Shown here one piece after another: positions 30,109 to 34,630 of a stretch of 34,630 bases of DNA. The notes beneath the pieces are model-generated. The model was not told where the DNA came from. It saw only the letters and a list, made by a program, of their open reading frames with translations, and did no database searches. Position 1 is the first letter of the stretch, and each line of letters starts with the position of its first letter. The DNA comes from an uncultured Desulfuromonadales bacterium (GTDB lineage: Bacteria > Desulfobacterota > Desulfuromonadia > Desulfuromonadales > Trichloromonadaceae): positions 1 to 34,630 of the forward strand of contig CALZIC010000001.1 of the NCBI GenBank assembly GCA_945787285.1, written 5' to 3'. Both the position numbers and the translations under genes were made by a program.

Positions 30109-30663
30109 ATGCCCAAAAAGTCCATCAGGGAGAGGATTCTCTTCCGGCGTAAAAACCTGGACGACGCGACCTGTCTGGCTCATAGCCTCTCCATTCAGAA
30201 CCGCCTGCTCGATACGATCGAGTATTCCGAAGCCGCGGCAATCGCCCTGTACAGCCCGATACACAACGAAGTCTGCACCGAGGCCGTTTTGCATGCGGCG
30301 CACGTCAGCGGCAAAAAGGTGGCTTACCCCCGGGTTCGCGGAGATCACCTCGACTTTATCGAGGTCGATGAACTCTCTGACCTTCAGCCCGGAGCCTTTG
30401 GAGTACTCGAGCCGGTAGGCAGCACCTGTGTGTCGGCATCCGACCTCGACATGCTCGTCGTTCCCGGCGTCGCTTTTGATCTCGAAGGCTACCGGCTCGG
30501 GTACGGCAAAGGCTTTTACGACCGGGCCCTGCACTGCGGCCTTTCACGCGGCACTCTTGTCGGTCTCTGTTACGAGTTTCAGCTGGTTGCTGAGCTGCCG
30601 ATCGAAACCCACGATATCGGCATGGACCTGCTGATTACCGAAGAACGTCTGTTTAGATTCTGA
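30109..30663 (+). CDS. fau: 5-formyltetrahydrofolate cyclo-ligase
   Basis: This 184-aa enzyme converts 5-formyl-THF to 5,10-methenyl-THF using ATP. Family marks are the basic N-terminal helix (KKSIRERILFRRKNL), ALYSPIHNEV (about 46), DMLVVPGVAFDLEGYRLGYG (about 114-133) and GKGFYDR (about 133-139), which forms the ATP-binding loop, and the end MDLLITEE. The length is normal. It follows the probable 6S RNA, as in E. coli (ygfA). The ATG at 30109 is preceded by a possibly masked ribosome binding site. Confidence 0.93.
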   Translation: MPKKSIRERILFRRKNLDDATCLAHSLSIQNRLLDTIEYSEAAAIALYSPIHNEVCTEAVLHAAHVSGKKVAYPRVRGDHLDFIEVDELSDLQPGAFGVLEPVGSTCVSASDLDMLVVPGVAFDLEGYRLGYGKGFYDRALHCGLSRGTLVGLCYEFQLVAELPIETHDIGMDLLITEERLFRF

Positions 30664-30730
30664 ATCCTGTCATCCGGCAAAGATGCTGTGACAGATAACC
30701 ATATTTGCAGAAATTGAGGAGGATCCCGAC

Positions 30731-32293
30731 TTGAGTATAGAAATAGGATTTTTTCTAATTGTCGTCGCCCTTGGGGCCGGGGCTTTTATTGGGGTGGCGA
30801 TGCGCCGCAAGATGGACGCCACCCAGGTTTCCAATGCCGAGAAAGCTTCGGCCCAGATTGTCGAGGATGCCAAAAAGGAAGCCGATACCATCCGCAAGGA
30901 AGCGGTGATTCAGGGTAAAGATGCCGTTTTGGAGGCAAAGTCCGAATGGGAGAAGGAAGCGCGCGAGTTGAGGCGCGAAATTCAGTCCCAGGAGAAGCGT
31001 CTGCTGCAGCGAGAGGAACACCTTGATCGCAAAACGACACAGCTTGATAGTCGCGAGGGGGATCTCTCCCAGCGGGAGAAGGCACTGCCTCAGTTGGAGG
31101 AGCAGGTAAGGGCACGGCAGCAGGAAGCCGACCAGCTGGTTTCTCAGCAGACCGAAGTGCTGGAGCGGATTTCCGGCATGACCTCCGAAGATGCCAAGAA
31201 CCAACTGATCGCGACCATGGAGAGCGAAGCCAAGCACGACGGCGCCAAGCGCATCAAGCAGATCGAAGATGAGGCCCGCGAAACGGCAGACAAAAAGGCC
31301 AAGGAGATTCTGGCCCTGGCCATTCAGCGGTATGCCGGCGATTTTGTCGCCGAAAAGGCCGTCAGCGTTGTGCCTCTGCCGTCCGATGAGATGAAAGGAC
31401 GCATCATCGGTCGCGAGGGCCGCAACATCCGCGCCATCGAGGCGGCGACCGGTATCGACCTGATTATTGACGATACCCCCGAGGCGGTGATTATCTCCGG
31501 TTTCAACCCGGTTCGCCGCGAGGTGGCCCGACTGACGCTGGAGCGACTGGTCGCTGACGGGCGGATCCATCCGGCCCGTATCGAGGAGGTTGTCAACAAG
31601 GCCGCCCAGGAGGTCGATGAGGCCATCCGCGAGGCGGGCGAGCAGGCTACCTTCGATGTCGGGGTTCATGGTATTCACCCGGAAATCATCAAGCTCATCG
31701 GCCGCCTCAAGTACCGCACCTCTTACGGGCAGAACGTTTTGCAGCATTCCCTCGAGGTCGCCTTTTTGTGCGGGATCATGGCTTCGGAGCTTGGCATCAA
31801 TGTCAAGCAGGCCAAGCGCGCCGGCCTGCTTCACGATATCGGCAAGGCCGTCGACCACGAAATCGAAGGGTCGCACGCGGTCATCGGTGCGGATCTGGCC
31901 CGCAAGCATGGCGAGGCTCCGAAAATCGTACATGCTCTCGCTGCTCACCATGAGGACGAGAAGCCGGAAACTATCCTGGCGGTGCTGGTTCAGGCGGCCG
32001 ACGCCCTTTCCGGGGCCCGTCCTGGGGCCCGGCGCGAAATGCTCGAGACCTATGTCAAGCGTCTTCAGGATCTTGAGCGCATCGGTACCTCGGTTCACGG
32101 GGTAACCAGTTGTTACGCGATTCAGGCCGGCCGGGAGATCCGTGTCATGGTATCGAGTGAGGATGTCTCCGATGCTCAGTCCCACATCGTCGCACGTGAC
32201 ATTGCTCGCAAAATTGAAGACGAGATGACCTATCCCGGTCAGATCAAGGTCAATGTCATTCGCGAAACACGCGCGACCGAATACGCAAAGTAA
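30731..32293 (+). CDS. rny: Ribonuclease Y
   Basis: This 520-aa membrane-anchored endoribonuclease initiates mRNA decay. The start is TTG at 30731, with GAGGAGGAT eight bases upstream. One N-terminal transmembrane helix (about 5-24) is followed by a long coiled coil (about 35-180), a KH domain ([17 protein letters not shown], about 219) and an HD phosphodiesterase domain with [10 protein letters not shown] (H368, D369). The layout matches RNase Y along its whole length. It is followed by a strong terminator and then ymdB, a neighbour pairing also seen in Bacillus. Confidence 0.96.
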   Translation: MSIEIGFFLIVVALGAGAFIGVAMRRKMDATQVSNAEKASAQIVEDAKKEADTIRKEAVIQGKDAVLEAKSEWEKEARELRREIQSQEKRLLQREEHLDRKTTQLDSREGDLSQREKALPQLEEQVRARQQEADQLVSQQTEVLERISGMTSEDAKNQLIATMESEAKHDGAKRIKQIEDEARETADKKAKEILALAIQRYAGDFVAEKAVSVVPLPSDEMKGRIIGREGRNIRAIEAATGIDLIIDDTPEAVIISGFNPVRREVARLTLERLVADGRIHPARIEEVVNKAAQEVDEAIREAGEQATFDVGVHGIHPEIIKLIGRLKYRTSYGQNVLQHSLEVAFLCGIMASELGINVKQAKRAGLLHDIGKAVDHEIEGSHAVIGADLARKHGEAPKIVHALAAHHEDEKPETILAVLVQAADALSGARPGARREMLETYVKRLQDLERIGTSVHGVTSCYAIQAGREIRVMVSSEDVSDAQSHIVARDIARKIEDEMTYPGQIKVNVIRETRATEYAK

Positions 32294-32310
32294 CCACAAT
32301 CGCAGCAAAT

Positions 32311-32362
32311 ACAGATAAAGACTGAAGGTCTCGGACCTTCAGTCTTTATCTGTTTTCTTTTA
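32311..32362 (+). terminator. Very strong intrinsic terminator between rny and ymdB
   Basis: A perfect 20-bp stem, 32311-32330 with 32334-32353, closes a 3-nt loop (TCG) and is followed by a T-rich run (TTTTCTTTT, 32354-32362). It directly abuts the ribosome binding site of ymdB (AGGGAG from about 32363), so the hairpin lies in the ymdB leader. Confidence 0.9.
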
Positions 32363-32377
32363 GGGAGTCGCAGTCGT

Positions 32378-33160
32378 TTGAATATTCTGTTTGTCGGAGA
32401 TGTTGTCGGTCGTACCGGCCGCCTTGCCCTTTCGAGCCGCCTGGGGCGGGTCATTGACCGTCACTTTATCGACCTGGTGGTCGTCAACGGCGAGAACGCC
32501 GCGGCCGGATTCGGGTTGACGGTCGATATCGCCAGGGACCTTTTTGACATGGGGGTCGATGTCATTACTTCCGGAAATCACATCTGGGACAAAAAGGAGA
32601 TTTACGATTACCTCGACCGGGAAAAACGCCTGCTCCGGCCGGCCAATTATCCCTCCGGATGTGCGGGTCGGGGGAGTGGGGTTTATGCCACCAGCGCCGG
32701 CATCAAGGTGGGGGTTGCCAATATCGAGGGGCGGGTCTTCATGAACAATCTGGAGTGCCCGTTCCGCACCGCCGATGCCCTGATCGAAGAGCTGCGGCAG
32801 GAGACCCCTGTGATTCTGGTCGATTTTCACGCCGAGGCCACAAGTGAGAAAATGGCTCTCGGGCACTATCTGGACGGCCGCGTGTCGGCGGTGGTCGGTA
32901 CCCACACCCATGTGCAGACGGCCGATGAGCATATTCTGCCCGGCGGAACGGCGTATATCACCGATGCCGGAATGACCGGCAGTCGCGATGCGGTTATCGG
33001 TATTCGAAAGGAATTGGCCGTCGAGAAGTTTCTCACCCAACTCCCGGTCCGGTTCGATGTGGCTAAAAAAGATCCGATTCTTAACGGGGTGGTTTTCTCG
33101 GTCGATGAAGAGACGGGGCGTGCCACCGGGGTTCAGCGGATTCTTGAAGTTGTCGATTGA
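32378..33160 (+). CDS. ymdB: YmdB-family metallophosphoesterase (TIGR00282)
   Basis: This 260-aa calcineurin-like phosphoesterase has reported cyclic-nucleotide phosphodiesterase activity in Bacillus, where it affects biofilm and motility choices. The metal ligands are all present: D8 (FVGDVVG), E39-N40 (NGEN), N67-H68 (GNHIWD), H151 (DFHAE), H176 and H178 (GTHTHVQT). The start is TTG at 32378 with AGGGAG about 10 bases upstream; no ATG lies nearby in frame. It follows rny after an 84-bp gap filled by a terminator, so it may be transcribed only by read-through or from a promoter I could not see. Confidence 0.92.
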   Translation: MNILFVGDVVGRTGRLALSSRLGRVIDRHFIDLVVVNGENAAAGFGLTVDIARDLFDMGVDVITSGNHIWDKKEIYDYLDREKRLLRPANYPSGCAGRGSGVYATSAGIKVGVANIEGRVFMNNLECPFRTADALIEELRQETPVILVDFHAEATSEKMALGHYLDGRVSAVVGTHTHVQTADEHILPGGTAYITDAGMTGSRDAVIGIRKELAVEKFLTQLPVRFDVAKKDPILNGVVFSVDEETGRATGVQRILEVVD

Positions 33161-33175
33161 TCAAAGTTATAGAGG

Positions 33176-33199
33176 GGGGTGCAGGCGCCCCTTCGTTTT
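33176..33199 (+). terminator. Weak terminator-like hairpin between ymdB and tyrS
   Basis: GGGGTG and CGCCCC (33176-33181 and 33186-33191) form a 6-bp stem with one G:U pair, followed by TTCGTTTT. It is short, and much weaker than the other terminators in the window. Confidence 0.35.
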
Positions 33200-33216
33200 A
33201 AAAGGATGTTGAGAGC

Positions 33217-34434
<1,218 letters not shown>

Positions 34435-34454
34435 AAATTTAATGAAAAGAGTGG

Positions 34455-34483
34455 TTGACAGGGTCGGATCATTTGCGTATAGT
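34455..34483 (+). promoter_or_regulatory. Promoter P1 of a downstream (probably stable RNA) operon
   Basis: TTGACA (34455-34460), 17 bp, TATAGT (34478-34483), followed by a GC-rich discriminator (CCGGCC). It points out of the window and lies about 20 bp after the tyrS stop codon. Confidence 0.75.
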
Positions 34484-34545
34484 CCGGCCTCGTTGAACGG
34501 CAAGCCCTGACCTGAACAGTTTTGGACAGCCAGTTCCGCGGGGTC

Positions 34546-34596
34546 GAAAAAAAAGTTAAAAAAGGCGTTGACAAGCAGAGAGCGATTCGGTAGAGT
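34546..34596 (+). promoter_or_regulatory. Promoter P2 with an A-rich UP-like element
   Basis: TTGACA (34568-34573), 17 bp, TAGAGT (34591-34596). An A-rich tract with runs of eight and six A residues (about 34546-34563) lies directly upstream of the -35 box, as in UP elements of rRNA promoters. With P1 it forms a tandem pair, the usual arrangement for an rRNA operon. The transcribed gene lies beyond the window. Confidence 0.75.
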
Positions 34597-34630
34597 TCGC
34601 CTCCGCTGCAGGGCAACGCAGCAAAGCAGC

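Overview
The window looks like a chromosomal segment of a Desulfuromonadales-type bacterium (Geobacter/Desulfuromonas relatives). The evidence is a moderately GC-rich sequence, an EtfBA pair beside a membrane Fe-S oxidoreductase, two acetate-type sodium:solute symporter modules with DUF294 regulators, a C_GCAxxG_C_C protein, and a housekeeping run smc - roadblock - ftsY - zapB - zapA - (6S RNA) - fau - rny - ymdB - tyrS. The taxonomic placement rests on gene content and order; no database search was possible.

Layout. Positions 1-3471 (+): the 3' part of a membrane-bound CCG-domain Fe-S oxidoreductase, then etfB and etfA, closed by a strong terminator. Together these should pass electrons from acyl-CoA dehydrogenases to the quinone pool. 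Positions 3501-4059: a single-gene unit for a cysteine-rich redox protein. Positions 4086-6801 (-): a soluble GAF-PAS histidine kinase and a CDF cation transporter. Positions 6972-17384 (-): two consecutive four-gene cassettes, each reading DUF4212 small subunit, SSS symporter, small membrane protein, cNMP/CBS/nucleotidyltransferase (DUF294) protein, with an IclR regulator upstream of the second. This duplicated module is the most interesting part of the window. Hairpins or terminators sit inside both cassettes. Positions 17863-23637: NUDIX hydrolase (-), ubiE/menG (+), an AsmA-like protein and an RluA-type pseudouridine synthase (both -). Positions 23927-34434 (+): the housekeeping series listed above, in which four genes start with TTG. 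Positions 34440-34630: two tandem consensus-like promoters, the second preceded by an A-rich UP-like tract, pointing out of the window and probably driving a stable-RNA operon.

Non-coding structure is plentiful. There is a roughly 160-bp element with 18-bp terminal inverted repeats (9058-9218) and a diverged, oppositely oriented second copy (23687-23840). There are also a 70-bp imperfect palindrome after the Fe-S oxidoreductase gene, a 93-bp palindrome between ubiE and the AsmA gene, a probable 6S RNA between zapA and fau, and several clear intrinsic terminators. I saw no CRISPR array, prophage, transposase gene, tRNA gene or rRNA gene.
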